From assembly GCF_003073045.1 (NCBI RefSeq), contig NC_037603.1, positions 11,686,192-11,750,191 of the forward strand: a DNA stretch of 64,000 nucleotides, in the 5' to 3' direction. Positions 11,816-24,480 of this stretch are shown piece by piece. The first letter of the stretch is position 1. Every line of letters starts with the position of its first letter. The notes beneath the pieces are model-generated. The model was not told where the DNA came from, ran no database searches, and saw only the letters and a program-made list of their open reading frames with translations. A program made the position numbers and the translations under genes. This DNA comes from Pomacea canaliculata. Its lineage: Eukaryota > Mollusca > Gastropoda > Architaenioglossa > Ampullariidae.

Positions 11816-12967
11816 TCATAAATGATTAGAAGTGATATCACATCATCTTCAATCAGAACATTTGATAGCATTTTGATCATGTCTTTAACTACTCATCCAA
11901 GTTTATTTAATAAACTTTACAATGTGCCATTTGTGGTCAACAGACCCATGTCATCCTGATTCTTCAGTTTGGCATCAAATGTTTTTTTATGATGTGCCAT
12001 TAATAACTAGACATTGACCTACATTTCTCAGAGATTTCAACTGCAGGAGGACAGCAGTTGGTATTCCTTCACAACCATTTTGAATGTAGAATGGTAAAAG
12101 ACAAAAAAGTAATGCCTTCATTTCCCCTTAGGCACTTGAAGGGATTTGCTCAATTGAATTTCCTTTACTGTCTACTGTACCTCTCTTTGTTGATTTACCA
12201 GTTCAGGCTCAGTTATATTATTTATGATATTTATCTATCAGCTCTAAATTTTGTTTACACCTGTAAAATATTTACAATTTCTATATATTTCTATGCAATT
12301 TCTAGAGTTTGTAATTGTTGAACTTGTGTCTGTACCTGAAAGGAAACAGTTTTTAGTTGCAAGCAAATCTTTGGTCCCTTCCTTCATTCCATTTGCCTCC
12401 ATTTCTCGTCATGAACTGAAATAAAGTGATAAATATTATAGCTGTGTGGAGTTCATGTAGCTGCTCATGTGAGAAGAAGGTGAACGCCATCTGCATTGCA
12501 GTCACTTAAGCTTAGCACTGCTACAAAAATATCCTTTTCTAGCCATTTCTTCCCTGTCTTTTAACATGCAGCTGTGATTTGTAGTTGTAGTAGTATCAGT
12601 GGTAATAGTGGTGGCAGCTACAACATAATATATCAATAATATATAATTGTCTGTTTTTGGCGCACACATGACTCTCATGAAGGTGGCCTCAACACAGTGG
12701 CAGGAAAGAAAACGGATGAAGCAGGAGGCAGGACTGTAGACAAGAGGTCAGAGGGTCAAGATTGCAGATCCACAATCTAAAGCTGAGGGTTAAAAAAAAG
12801 TTGAGAGGAATGTGGTCTGTAGTGAAGAAAGCTTTGAACAATTTCAAGGAAGTGGAGAAATAATCCACCAAACGAAAAAACCGGAATCGAGATGGCACAG
12901 ATATGGCCTTTAAGACTGTTAGATGACGAAGACAGGAATGGGACACAAGAGGCAGGAAAACAGTCGA

Positions 12968-13369
12968 GGGCTTATAGTTGCACAACACGTCTAGACGATA
13001 AAAACCACGAACTTATATTACTAAATACGTTTGTGGTTAAAACTGTTTTGTAGAAGCAACTTCAGAAGTGTTTTCATGGAACAGCTTTTAAGTGATTCAC
13101 AAGAGCTGTTAAAAAACTGTTTTAATGTGCTTAAAATACCAAATGTGCAATTGAGCCTTGGGGCAAGTTATTTGCACAACAGGTGAACTTCTTTAATTGT
13201 TTTAACTGATAAAACTGTTTAAGGTAGATAATCCTTCCCCTCAGTATAATTTGTAGTCGCTTGTGCAAGGCATTTAGATGGCATTGAGGTGACTTTCGTA
13301 AAACGTTTCTAAATTTGTTTTTTTAGAACAGTTTTAAATTTTAGAAATGTGTTGTGCAAGTAGCCCCTG
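12968..13369. mobile_element. Probable MITE with inverted termini
   Basis: The ends are inverted copies: GGGCTTATAGTTGCACAACACG at left against the complement of GTGTTGTGCAAGTAGCCCC at right, with a TTTCTAAA-like extension. The interior is AT-rich with repeated AAAACTGTTTT-like words and no coding frame. I could not find a convincing target-site duplication, so the exact borders are uncertain. Confidence 0.5.
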
Positions 13370-14346
13370 AGCAGCGGCAGGCAAACGCAACTAAAAGCAA
13401 AGATTAGCAGACACCAATCCCAAGGGTACTACAAGAAAATAGAAAACACAACAAGGAGCTAGTTAGTCCCCTCAAGCCAATCAGACAAAGGAACCTGTTA
13501 ATAGGACTGGCTGAGCTTTGCTCTGAAACAGCTTTAGTTGCTGCCTCCCTTCTCCCCCAAACCTTTCTTTGCCCTCTCTCCCCTGGGCCGTTGCTTATTT
13601 ATCCATACATCTGCTAACATGTGGACACAGTCAATCATACACTCAGCCTTACATACACCAGCTTTGCAAGCCAGATGTAGGCAGGAGATGGTAGCATGCC
13701 CTTCTACAGGAACATTAATTGTGCCTCCCGAATTGTAAAAAATTTTAAATGCATTTGCTGGACTCTGACAAAACGATTATAAGCTATATACGGATTGCTG
13801 GCTCTATCCCGAAATGACCGTGCTGCGAGAAACGATAAGAGATATGAAAATTGCTCATGAATCATGAAGAAAACCATATGGCATCGAGGTGAAAGTGCAT
13901 CTTCCTTCCAAAACAAAGCTTAATTAAGCCGCGGATCCGACTACACAGTGCGGACAGTCTCACCCGCTCTGTGATGAAACCGGAAATGCATGTCGTTGCC
14001 CAAGCAGGAAATAAGGTCACCAACAAATTTAGTCTGTAAAGCTTTTCTGCAGCTCGTGGATATACAGATGCAGGTCTGGTAATTGGCTGTTTCTTCTTCC
14101 CTTACCACTCGACAAACTATAAGGTGAAGCGTGTTCAGTCTTCTCAATTAAGGAACGAGGCGGTAATGTTGAAACTTCCGGTAAATCTCTTTGACCTGAG
14201 ACAGTAAGAGGTCAAAGCTCTCAGCCAGGTCAAGAAGGATTGCAGAAGATATGGATTAATTGATATAGGACTCTAATTATATCTAATATTGGAAGAACCT
14301 GAGCTAAGACTTGTTTGACTAATTAAAATTTACGGATAATGTGATA

Positions 14347-14412
14347 ATCAGAGAGGTATTACCTTATTTGTGTCGGGTGCATCAGAGAGGTATTATCTTA
14401 TTTCGGCTGCAT
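14347..14412. repeat. 34-bp tandem duplication
   Basis: Two adjacent copies starting ATCAGAGAGGTATTA, with a few differences. Confidence 0.6.
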
Positions 14413-15146
14413 ATGGACCACACAGAAAGTAAGAATTGATAAGAGGAATTTAAATAATCCGTGAATTTGCGTGGTCTACAGCGTATGTGAACAGAGACAG
14501 CATGCAGTCGGCCACAGACTGCGCCATTTCCAAAGAGCCAGACGCAGAACAAAGACCGCCCTCACACTACAATCGCAGACTGCTACCGACAAAACTCAGA
14601 ATAAAGACAGCCCTGAGACTCCGCCACCTAATTTCCAAACGACCTGCTTCAAAAGAAAGGGAGTCTAGAGCCCACATCTTAGCGAATTACTGATGTGTGT
14701 TCTTCTTCTTCACGGCACAAGGACCTATCTGGCGAGCAATTTAGATGTCTCGGGGAAAAAAAACCTACCTCCACTAGAATCTGTATGGATGAATGCTTAG
14801 CCTACTCAGCTTCCCCGAGAGGAACACGAGAGATGGTCTTCTAAAGTGAACAAAGCCTGAGAAGAAAGATGATAAAAAGCGCAACAAGACTTTGTGCCGG
14901 CAGCCGACTAAAGCCCTCGCCACGAGGACGTTGTTGACCTCCTCACATTTGTTACGTCACCTGTGTGAACGCCCTGTCTACGTAACTGCACGTGAAATAG
15001 GTGACATCATTTAACCCCGTTTGACATTAGCCACGGCCCCTGTTTTTTACAAGATTGTCATTACAGAGCGAAGTATTTACAGCTCTGTCAGAAGGCCAAA
15101 CCAGATTTTAACTCCAGCACGCGAAAGGTCTCGAGAGATTTTCCCG

Positions 15147-15183
15147 ATGGCTGAGGGTGGATTGGCAGAGGAGCCTGGAAGTG
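15147..15183 (+). CDS. Candidate first coding exon (MAEGGLAEEPGS), low support
   Basis: An ATG in a good context (TTCCCGATGG) is followed by 12 codons, MAEGGLAEEPGS, and a strong donor GTGAGT at 15184, leaving phase 1. The DNA just upstream is GC-richer than average, as expected near a promoter. The only downstream plus-strand exon I found with a compatible phase is 30779-31059, which would give a 105-residue protein across a 15.6-kb intron that contains the minus-strand gene 19566-21904. A phase match has a one-in-three chance of being coincidence. Confidence 0.35.
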
Positions 15184-16830
15184 GTGAGTGTTCTTGACTT
15201 TTGTAGTGAAGGGTTGATGTCGATGGGTTGACAGCTGCCTGTAAGGACAGAAATATTTCCAGAGAGAAAAAATGTCATCTTAGAATAGTTTCGCCATGAA
15301 ACAGCTTGCGCAAGTCTGCATGTCCTGTGATTCTGGATTTAAACTGTTTGTTGGCAGCTGATGGCGAGACTGATTGGCGATAAATTTCAATTTAGAATGT
15401 TATTTGTTTGTTATGTGTAATTAATTCCATTTTGCAGATTTGTCATGTGCTTTGTGGTCATGTCATGACAATCTTTATTCAAAAATAACTGTTTAAACAT
15501 TCATTTGTACAAAGGCTTCGGTTTGTTTAAGAAACGATTACAAACGAAAGATTCAAGTTTTAGTCTAACAGACATTTGCGATGATGGTTCTAGAATCTTT
15601 ATATTGTGTTCATTGTGTTACTCAGCTTCTGCATGGTACTGCGTCGATTCTATTGCAAAAAAGCACGTGGCTCACAAGCACAAAAACTCCACATTCCCTA
15701 AAATAATAAAACTGAACTATTCAGTGATTAACTTTCTTGAGAAGTCTTATATTCGCAATATAATTTAAAAAGTCGGTAACAAATTTTTGCCAAACCGTAG
15801 ATGTGGAATAAATAGCCTACCACAAGAACTGCAGACTTGACACGAATACCTTTGACCAGTGAACTCAGTTCTTACCCCCGCTCACCTACCTTATACCTGT
15901 CTTTTCAACTCTTGTGTGTATTTTTATTATGTCTTATTTGACAGCAGTTTTGTGTGATACAAAGAATATTATTATTTCTTTAAAACCAACAACGAACAGA
16001 CATTGAAACTTGATGCAGCAAAGCACCTAACACCTCCGGGATTCATCTGACCTCTATGTCAAGCCAGGTCATGGGTGACTCATTGCATCCCTCTCGTTTT
16101 TGAAATATTTTTTTTTTAATGAGGGTTTTGTGTTTGTTGTTTTGCTAACTTTTTTCCCCATGGTCATGAAAAGCACCTAAACGACTTAAGAAACTATTGA
16201 TTGCACTGTATGCACTTAAACATGGTCGATAATTAAGTAAAGTGAACTCGATTCTAAAAAGAAAAAAAAAAATCGAAATTGTTAATTTTCTACTTCAAAT
16301 GCATGGCATCATATTTCATTTTCTTATTTTTTTTTTTTAAAATGTTTTAAAGAATTTCCTTTGCATCAAGCCATGAACTGTGGGGTTTGCCCTCTTTTAC
16401 CGAACATTGATTCACCGACTCCTTCATTTCCAGTCGATGATGTCGACAGCTTCTCTCCTTGTACTTTTAAGGTGTTAAAATATCATGACAGTTTTATTTG
16501 AGTGTGAGAGAGTGTTTCAGTACACATGGTGCACATGTTTACTCTTGTTTTGTAAGTGGTTTACTGTATCTCGGCCACGACACGTGGAAGGCGCTCGGAG
16601 GTAAACATACTAACCACAAGGTTCAGTCTCTCTCGAAATGTTCTTTCCAACGGATATCGGCTAGCCTCGTCATGATGAAAATGAAAGCGGGACACCTGCA
16701 GCTCCTCGTAAAATCTCGGAAAACAATTGATTCTTATTCTCACCTGCTGACATCCACACGTCATGACGCACGTGCCGCTGCTTGACTTCTTTACTACTAT
16801 CGACTGACCCAAGTGCATTATGGATCCTGC

Positions 16831-16908
16831 TATTGTTTCCACAGCTTTTACAGTGTCTTCTTTATTGTTTTGTTTCCACAACTTTTAGAGAGATTCTTTA
16901 TTGTTTTC
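16831..16908. repeat. Short degenerate tandem repeat
   Basis: About two units of TATTGTTTCCACA...TTTTA...TTCTT, a pyrimidine-rich local duplication. Nothing else is visible around it. Confidence 0.45.
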
Positions 16909-17049
16909 TTTCTCTTACTTTTTTCTTCTTTTAATTTTCAAATGAAGTAACTCCACTTGTCCATATGTCTGGTAAACTTTTCAAGCTTTCTGGAATGGAA
17001 AAGAAATCACTAGTATTAGTTTATTATGCAATCAGTCCATTATTCTGTC

Positions 17050-17310
17050 TGATATTCTATGAGAACATACGATCTGTGTTGCCGGAGTGTAGATGTGGTG
17101 CCTATGTGGACATACTAAGGCTCAGGAAATGGTCTTCGACTTCCGGATGAACAAGCTTGAGGCAGTCATCAGTCCTATCTATCCATGATGAAGCCATCGA
17201 GATAGTCGGTTTTTATAAATGCCTAGGTTTTATCTTTGATAAAAAGATTAAATGGAATATCAAGAGGAATAGTCTTATCTTCCTCGTAATTATCTGTTCC
17301 AAGATCACCG
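17050..17310 (+). mobile_element. Degraded LINE reverse-transcriptase fragment
   Basis: Pieces in shifting frames read as a retrotransposon polymerase palm/thumb junction: QEMVFDFRMNK around 17126-17160, then IHDEAIEIVGFYKCLGFIFD and KKIKWN from about 17181 to 17255. The FDFR...YKCLGFIFD...KWN arrangement is the familiar LINE pattern between the catalytic site and the thumb. Frameshifts and loss of everything upstream show it is dead. Confidence 0.7.
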
Positions 17311-17371
17311 GACTCAGGCAGAGGGACTTGGCAGCTTTATGTCATCAGGAAGGCATCCCACGTCCTCTCTG

Positions 17372-17488
17372 TTTCTGATCATATGTTGGGATGTGAGTTT
17401 TCATTCTATTTCTCATCATGTGTTGGCCTGTGAGTTCTCACTCTTACTATTTGTGATCATGTGTTGGCATGTGAATTTTCACTCTTGC
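17372..17488. repeat. Three-unit minisatellite, about 40 bp
   Basis: Three adjacent units share TCATGTGTTGGCNTGTGA followed by TTTTCACTCT. It directly follows the LINE fragment. Confidence 0.65.
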
Positions 17489-19565
17489 GGTCTGGATAGG
17501 TACTGGATGTCTGTCTGCAGAACCAATCATCCCCGCAACTCATTCATTCCATTCAATGGCACTTTTCCGAGTAGATACGATCTCAGTGCTCTTCACACCA
17601 AAGACTACAGACGAACTCACAGCCACCCACACGATAAACATAAGAGTCAGCAGACAGACAACACCATGAAACAAAAGTGCAAGGATGAACAATTAAAGAG
17701 TGGATGTAACCATATTCTTTAATAGAAAAGATATTTCTTATAAAGAAGGATTTCAATCAGGATTTGAAGTCATCAAATGTAGACATACTTTAAAGAGAAA
17801 AGAGAAGAAAAATTTGTGTATGCCCATAGAAGAAAATGAAAGTCTGACGAATTTCAACGTCTCTGGTTGAACAGAGTTAGCATCGACTGCAGTCTTGGCA
17901 AAGGGGAAAGGTGTAATGGCCGATTTCCGCCATTTACAGTTAGTAACAGTGAGGGCATCATCACGTCCTTGTGCTGTAGCTTGGGTCACGTGACATTTTG
18001 AGGGCAGTACTGCCATGGTGCTTGTTCCTTGAACCAAGCCACTCTCTCGTTCATACCAAGAAATCATAAAATAATTTTAAGAAAAGACAAACAATTTTGG
18101 TTCTTTTATTTCTGTTAGAAAAATATCAAAATTTACAAACATTATCATTATTGGTCTGCACATGACAAATACCCAGTATTATTATATACAATAAAAACAG
18201 TAAATACAAAATGTAAATACAAAATGGAATGAGAATTAGCTCGCGCGTGTGTGAGTGGGCATGCAAGTGTGTGAAGAGATGAGTGGGCAAGGTCCCACTG
18301 ACGATGATAGGATGATAGACATAAGCAGTAAATATACTAAATTAATATTATCGACTGGGCTTTCATCGTTCATCATCAAAAGATGACTACGCGTTCTCGT
18401 TATGTTTGCGGACATGTTTATGTGTTTGCGTGTTCTCGTGTGTACGTCTGTGTGTTCATGCACTTCATGCAAGCATACGAAAGAGGAACAGAAGAAGTAT
18501 TATGAGAATCAATTACTTATTTACAATTAATGATATTGCCCTATGACCTTTAGTCATTTTGCATTGAATTGCACTGCGTATTTCATACCGAATATTGTGT
18601 AAACTGTATCAAAACGACTATAATATTGTCGGAGGTGAGATGAGCTTTATTCTCGGCTAAATTTACCAGTCGTGAATGCTTTCTTTCATGTTAACATCAA
18701 AGTCCTTCCGGCATCCACACAGCACAAGTCCAACCACATCAGTCTGAGGACCTGTTGATTGGAGACGATCTCATTTCGTGAGCTCACAAAATAGAAGATT
18801 GTGAACGCCTCCGTTAATTGAATTATTAGTGGGGTGACTCCACATTTCCTCTCTTCCTTCCTGTGGAACTTCGCCGATGTCTAGTGTAGATTAGACAGAC
18901 GCCAACACTTTCACGGTCACTGGAGTTATCTCGCGGCCAGACACCGCCAGGAGGATGTAATCCCAACCCAGGAACTGTTCTCTGTAGGATGCTGTTCGTG
19001 AGAGGAATGGCGGCCTTCATCAGCGATAAGACGTTGGTACGAACAGCTTCACACTCAGAAGATCAAAAAACAGCTTCACACCCAGGATAATAAAATATAA
19101 ACATGTTTTCTTCTGCCTTCTCTCTAACATAAGCGCTGCTTGTACAGAATGTAAAGTACACGTAGTTGTTTTTCTAACACAGTTAATCATACAAAAGTAA
19201 TTGTTTATTGTTATTATTTTCATTAAAAGACTTTCCGCAGTTTCACATTCTTTACCTCAACAAATGAGGTATCCGTTTTTGAGGTTCAGAGTATCAACAG
19301 CGGAATTTTTGTCGAATACAATTACAATCAAACACATCATTTTCAATCCTGGTAGACACAGTGTTTCTGTCTATATCTCCGCATCCTCCTCCCTCATGAG
19401 AGGATTTCCCAAGCACATAATTACAATTCACATCGGATATCCTTTTCCGATTCAAGTTCCAGCTTCCTGATAGAGAAAGTTTCTTCCTCTTTCTTGTCCA
19501 TTTCCGTCCAATCTTGCGGCGGGTTTTGTATCATTGTGCAAGATGTTGTATTATATACTGCATTT

Positions 19566-21904
19566 TCATGACCATCTCATGCAGAGACTAAGGTAATGTA
19601 GCAGCAACGAGAGTTTTGTCTCCTCAGTTGAAGACTTGTGACAGTCTGTGCTCTGATGTGCAACATCTGTTTCCTCGGCTGAGGACCTGTGACAATCTGT
19701 TCTGACAGTGTTTCCGGTAGACTTACATCCATAACCGAAATCTGAAAAATAAAGAAAAAGTTTTAGCATGAAGACGTGGGAAATTTTTCACAGTTTTTTG
19801 GTCTAATCCTGTAATAATGCACTACACTCCGTCAACAACAGTGTAAATGTTTACAAGATTCAGGAAAAGATCGGCAATGAAACATTAAATATCCGCTGAT
19901 AGCTTTGAAAGATGTAGAATAAAGTTAAATTTCGTTGACAGCTAAGCAATCCACTAGACCAGGTTTCTGGAGCTCGCCAAGCAATTGCATTTTACAAGAG
20001 ATGTCTTGAATCCAGTGCAGCGCTTTGATAAATATTTACGAACTGCACTGACCTTTTCCTTCAGGAGTGTCGTCTGAGTTTTGCAAAGGGAAGTAGGATG
20101 TAAGATAAGGGAAGGGAAGAACAAAGAGAGAGAGAGCAGCTTGCCAGGAAATGATGTTAAGATCCGTCATTTTCATTTCAATTGTTATTAGAAATTGTGT
20201 GACGGATGTACCCTAAGCAATGCACACTCCAACCATCAACATTTTTAGTTAGTACATTCATGTGAACTCTCATTCTCTCTAACACACACGCGCACACACT
20301 TTCATACGCACTGACATTCGTGTACACACACAAACACACATTTCAGAGGCGCGCGCACGCACACGGACGAACAATACTTACTTTGTAGGCGCTTTTTTCG
20401 GAATACAAGTTTCAGGTTTTCGATGTCGTCCCTCCTGTCCTTGCACAGAAACAATGACCTGGAGCTGCATTCAAAGTGACCTTTGACAAAGCGGAAGTCC
20501 GAGACTGCCTGACTGTAGTGTCCTTTCCAAATGTGCCACTGGATGTGCAACAGGCTCCTGCGACCAAAGGAAAGACAGATGAAATTCATCCCACCATTGT
20601 CATCGTCCCACATAAAGACTTTAACCAAGAAGAAAGTAAAAATACTAGATTCTGTTTATAGCACCATTGTCATTGTAGTACACGACGACCTTAATGCGAA
20701 AAATATGGGGTATCTGCCATCACGCGCTGAATATTAATTTTGAATAAAAGTCAACAGCTCTGTGTGTGTGTGTGTGTGTGTTCGCGTGCTTCATTGTATA
20801 TTCATCTAAGCGAAAGCTGCAATATTGACTGTTCTTCTGTGTGTGAAGTAAGTGAAATAAGAAAATGATAAATATAGAAACAAGCGGAAGCGCCTTTTAA
20901 ATGAAGAGGTGCACGCATAGGCAAACGCCAGCAATGAAGCAAACCATCAGAAGAATTTAAATACCTGTCCAGGAGATGACTGTCCCCAGGGTCCAAAAAC
21001 ACGATGGGGAGACAGGGATCCGGCAGCTGTCTCCAGTCCCTCACCTGCAGCAGCTTCTTGAAGTGTGGCTCCAGCAGGTGCCAGAAGATCTCCATCTCCT
21101 GGTTGTTCCACTCCGGCTCACAGAGCCAGTCCACCTCCGCGCGTTCCATCTCATCCTGAACCAAGTCGTGAATTTCGTTCTGATTCAACAAGTCCACATC
21201 GCGCAGTTCGCGTATGGTCTTCTCCTCACCTGACCTTCTGCCACTGTCCAAGAGACCTGAACTGTTCCGACTCGCTGCTGACCTGTTGGACATTGTGAAG
21301 CCATGTCGATCATTGTCGTTTTCTGCGGTCGAGTAGTTGTCTGTCCAGCCGGAAGCATCCACTTCCAGACCAGAGAACGACTCGGAAGTGGTGAACACCA
21401 GGTTTGTTTTAGACCCGAACTGGGTTCTGTAGTTGAAAACCGCCGTTTGGGAGGAAACCCATTGTCGTCAATACTGTACTTTCCCGTCTTTTGGCTTAGC
21501 TGAAAAAGCGTTCGGTGTTTATCGGACAAGTTATCAAAATCTTCATCTTCATCGTCGTCCTCATCTACAAGCATATCCTCTTCTTGAAACTGCCCGTCCT
21601 GCCAGGCCTCCTTACTGTCAGGCGCTAAGCAACAAGCCACGAGATAATCTTCTGATGACATCAGCCAGCTTAATTCCTCCTCAAATTCTTCGTCGTCTTC
21701 AAAGTCTTGAAGGTCCTGGACACAAGTCGTTGTGGGGTCTTTTCTACCGTCACCAAACGAGTGATGAGGGTTCGAACCTCTTGAGAAATCTGTCATCTCC
21801 AGTTCCTCCGAGTTGACATTGTCCCAGCTGGGCTCTGGAAACACTGCACTACTCAGGGAGTCTGCACACACTTTGTGGGCATGAAGACTGTGTCCGTTGC
21901 CCAT
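19566..21904 (-). CDS. Uncharacterised acidic protein, possibly N-myristoylated, with one frameshift
   Basis: Exon 1 starts at the ATG at 21904 and runs to 20965 (or 20945); exon 2 is 20644 (or 20618) to 20382; exon 3 is 19741-19566, ending in TGA. Both border choices are in frame and give about 457-459 residues. Exon 1 changes frame near 21440-21480: before it the protein reads ...KYSIDDNGFPPKRRF, after it ...FTTSESFSGLEVDAS. One missing base would fix this. The N-terminus MGNGHS fits the Gly2/Ser6 myristoylation pattern. Residues of about 60-150 are very acidic (EEDMLVDEDDDEDEDFDNL). A conserved-looking C-terminal half includes RDWRQLPDPCLPIVFLDPGD and the WDDDNGG...RSLLHIQWHIWKGHY region. 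Exon 3 encodes an imperfect internal duplication, TDCHRSSAEET and TDCHKSSTEET. I recognise no family. The first frame also stays open for about 250 bp past the shift, but its composition looks non-coding. Confidence 0.7.
20284..20365. repeat. CA/CGCA-rich microsatellite
   Basis: Interrupted (CA)n with CGCGCACGCACA runs, immediately downstream of the donor of exon 2 of the acidic-protein gene. A (TG)10 run lies at 20761-20780, in the preceding intron. Confidence 0.75.
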
Positions 21905-22875
21905 TTCTATTGTCTCTTTGCTGCCTTCTTGCGATTTGATAAAGAACTGATAGCAGATGACTGCGCAACAAGCTTCTTCACGCAGCCGCCAACTCCTTGA
22001 GAGTTTCTGAGGGTAATTAGCAGATTATTAGACGATAAAACCACGAATATCCATGGATAAAACTATTCTTCTTCCAAATGTTAAGAACTTGTTATAGATA
22101 GCACAGCCCAATAGGTAATGCTAAAAAGCCAGGCGCTGATTCAGTTGGCTTCTATCTGAAAAAAATAAAAAAAACGTGTTGATATGTATTAATTCTTCAG
22201 TCGATATAAATATATGAAAATTTAACACTAACTACCACTCTGCCACGCAGAGTTCCATGCTGAAAAACAGAACATTGACTGAAGATTAATATTTGTTCAT
22301 CTTTTCCTGAAACGTTCGCACAGAAGATCAATAAGGTCAAAGTTCAAGCTTCGTTATCTTGAGCTCTTTTAAAAGTACACGACTTTTTGTTAACGAGATA
22401 ATCAAGAAAGAATTGCATACAGGAGGCATTCTCTGAGCGTAGAGGGGATGACATAAAGATGTTTGTTGAATTACATACCCTTTAGCATCAGTTTTTCTCT
22501 TTCGTTTTTCTTCCTTCACACATTTGTTAACAGATATTAAAACATCACTTCATCAAGTTTTTTTCTGGTTTGTCTTCCCACAGAATGGTTGTTAACAGCC
22601 TGAGAGGTCTGAACTCTACTGTGGTCCAACTCGTGGAGGGGTTTATATATCCTTTGTTTTGGTAAATAAGTCTAATTTTAGGAAAGGGGATGCGTCACTC
22701 GTGTTTTATCAGGTCAAGCAGCTCGGGGCTTACCGCTTACTTCATATCTATATTGGTCATTCCCCCTGACATACATCCACCCCACCTACCGTATTTCACC
22801 ACCACCACCCTCCAAACCTCGCTTGCATGCGATGAGTGTGCTAGAGACTGGATGTATTGAGAATCCACGCGCAGT

Positions 22876-22892
22876 GAGCGCCCTCTGTTGGT
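22876..22892 (-). promoter_or_regulatory. CTCF-like motif
   Basis: On the minus strand 22891-22878 reads CCAACAGAGGGCGC, which fits the core CTCF consensus (CCANNAGRNGGCRS-like). CTCF is present across most bilaterians. A single motif match in 64 kb is weak evidence on its own. Confidence 0.3.
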
Positions 22893-24014
22893 AAACAAAA
22901 GAGTCGCGGCGAACTCCTCCCCGCCACATCTGGTGTTGAGTCGATGTTCTGTTGGCTGTGATCAGAGAAGAGTGAGTCATGCTCACAAAAACCTTCTAAA
23001 CTCCTGTCCTCAGTCAGCTTCTGTCACCGCCATGCATCCCCTGATGTCAGCCTTCACCCCCCGACCATCCCGCACCCGACCCTCCAACTAGTTCCAGTTT
23101 CCTGTGTTTGTCCCGGACTCTTCTCATTAAGAATTGTCGTACTTCCTACAGTCCATGATCATAATCTGTGTTGAAAAAAAAAAAAGCTGTTTGCTCTTAT
23201 AGCACTGAAGTCTTCAGACTGAAATCTGCGCAAGCGGATAGAATGTCTTTTGACTGTTAAATTTCTTGGTCTGGTTCAAATACCTGGACGCATAGTCTCA
23301 CCTTTCTTTCTTATTATTAATGTCTACACTGTGTGTCTATGTTTATGTGTTTATGGTTTGTGTGCGTTGCACCCGTGTCACACACTTTCAAATGCAAGTT
23401 TGAGAACAAGGTTATTCAAGAGGCGCAACTCTGTCTCGCTCAGATTTCTTTTCCCTGTGAAGATTACTTCCCTTTCTTCCCATGGCTTTCTCTACAGTTC
23501 ATCATCGTGATGTAGGAACAGGAGTCAGTACTAACATTGTACTTTGTTGTCGCTTTGCACTGAGTTCCTACTTGTGTGTGTTCAATGAAGCTTTAAGTTT
23601 TGTTAGCATGTCTTCAACAATTTTCTCATAAAGATAAATATAGTAGGTTTTTTTAAAATGCTATTTCGGATGTATGTGCTTGTATAGAAAACACTAGAGA
23701 TGTAAGTGCACAGAGTTTTCGAGAAGCTAGCAAGTGCGCACAGGTGATGAGAACAAGTCAGCTGTTAGGTTTGTTGTGATGATGTCATCTCTGCGCCAGG
23801 TGGCTGCTGCACAAAGCTTTGTTAGAGGACTGTGACAGGTGAGGACAGGCGACACCTTCAGAGACCGACATCATGCTGGAAGAATAAAGAACGTGCAGTA
23901 AAGGTGTCGCTTCACACCCCCATTCTCCCCAGAAAAATGATTTGTGGAACCAATAGAGACATGCACCTGTTAGCTTGGACAGCAGATTATTGAATAGATT
24001 ATCCGCCTAAAAAT

Positions 24015-24480
24015 AAATGTGCGCTCACCAACCATCTCAGTACACTTTATAAATGTGTTTACCATGTCTGACTACATCGAAAAAAAATACTTTTACCAAA
24101 AATCTTATTTACACTGTGTAAACGTACTTTTACCAGCCATCTTCTGGTGACACTATAAATGTATGTCGGTTTACCTTGCATACAAATATGTTTACCAACC
24201 ACATCCGTTTGCATTCGATGAAGGTATGTTTACCAACATTCTAAGCATAAATCGGTAAGTGTGCGTTTACTATCACATGTACAAACGTTCGTTTGCCAGT
24301 AATCTCACTTCACCCTTTGTTTACTATCTCAGTTTACATCGTAGGAATGTACTTTTACCTACCACCTCAGTTTACACCCTGTATCTGGTGTGGTCTTCCC
24401 TGTATATATGACCATCCTGGCTTAGAATTCTTTGTTTCCAGCCCTATGCTATCAATGTTTGCCTACCGACAATCAGTTTA
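24015..24480. repeat. Highly diverged minisatellite, about eight or nine units
   Basis: A recurring theme ACCANCCATCTCAGTTTACA followed by a TGTATAAATGTACTTTT-like segment repeats at intervals of roughly 40-55 bp, with strong divergence between units. It looks like an old tandem array. Confidence 0.55.

Larger units (their letters stand above)
10119..15146. other. Intergenic region dominated by repeats
   Basis: Beyond the LINE, the tandem repeat and the probable MITE I see no supported gene. A canonical AATAAA at 12420-12425 could end the 6016-10118 transcript. A direct duplication of about 34 bp lies at 14347-14412. The stretch 14460-15120 is GC-richer and leads into the exon-like segment at 15147. 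Confidence 0.4.
15184..19565. other. Intergenic or intronic stretch without a supported gene
   Basis: Contains the LINE fragment, the short tandem repeats, A/T runs near 16110, 16260 and 16330, and a GT-rich stretch at 18238-18460. A canonical polyadenylation signal on the minus strand at 19204-19209 is a candidate 3' end for the gene at 19566-21904. Confidence 0.4.

Noticed and set aside
21185..21440. Continued first frame overlapping the second frame of the acidic-protein gene (apparent dual coding)
   Set aside because: The overlapping part has non-coding composition, while the other frame is protein-like; a one-base error explains it better.
21769..21786. GGGTTCGAACC, a tRNA B-box-like word
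   Set aside because: It lies within the coding exon of the acidic-protein gene and no cloverleaf can be drawn.
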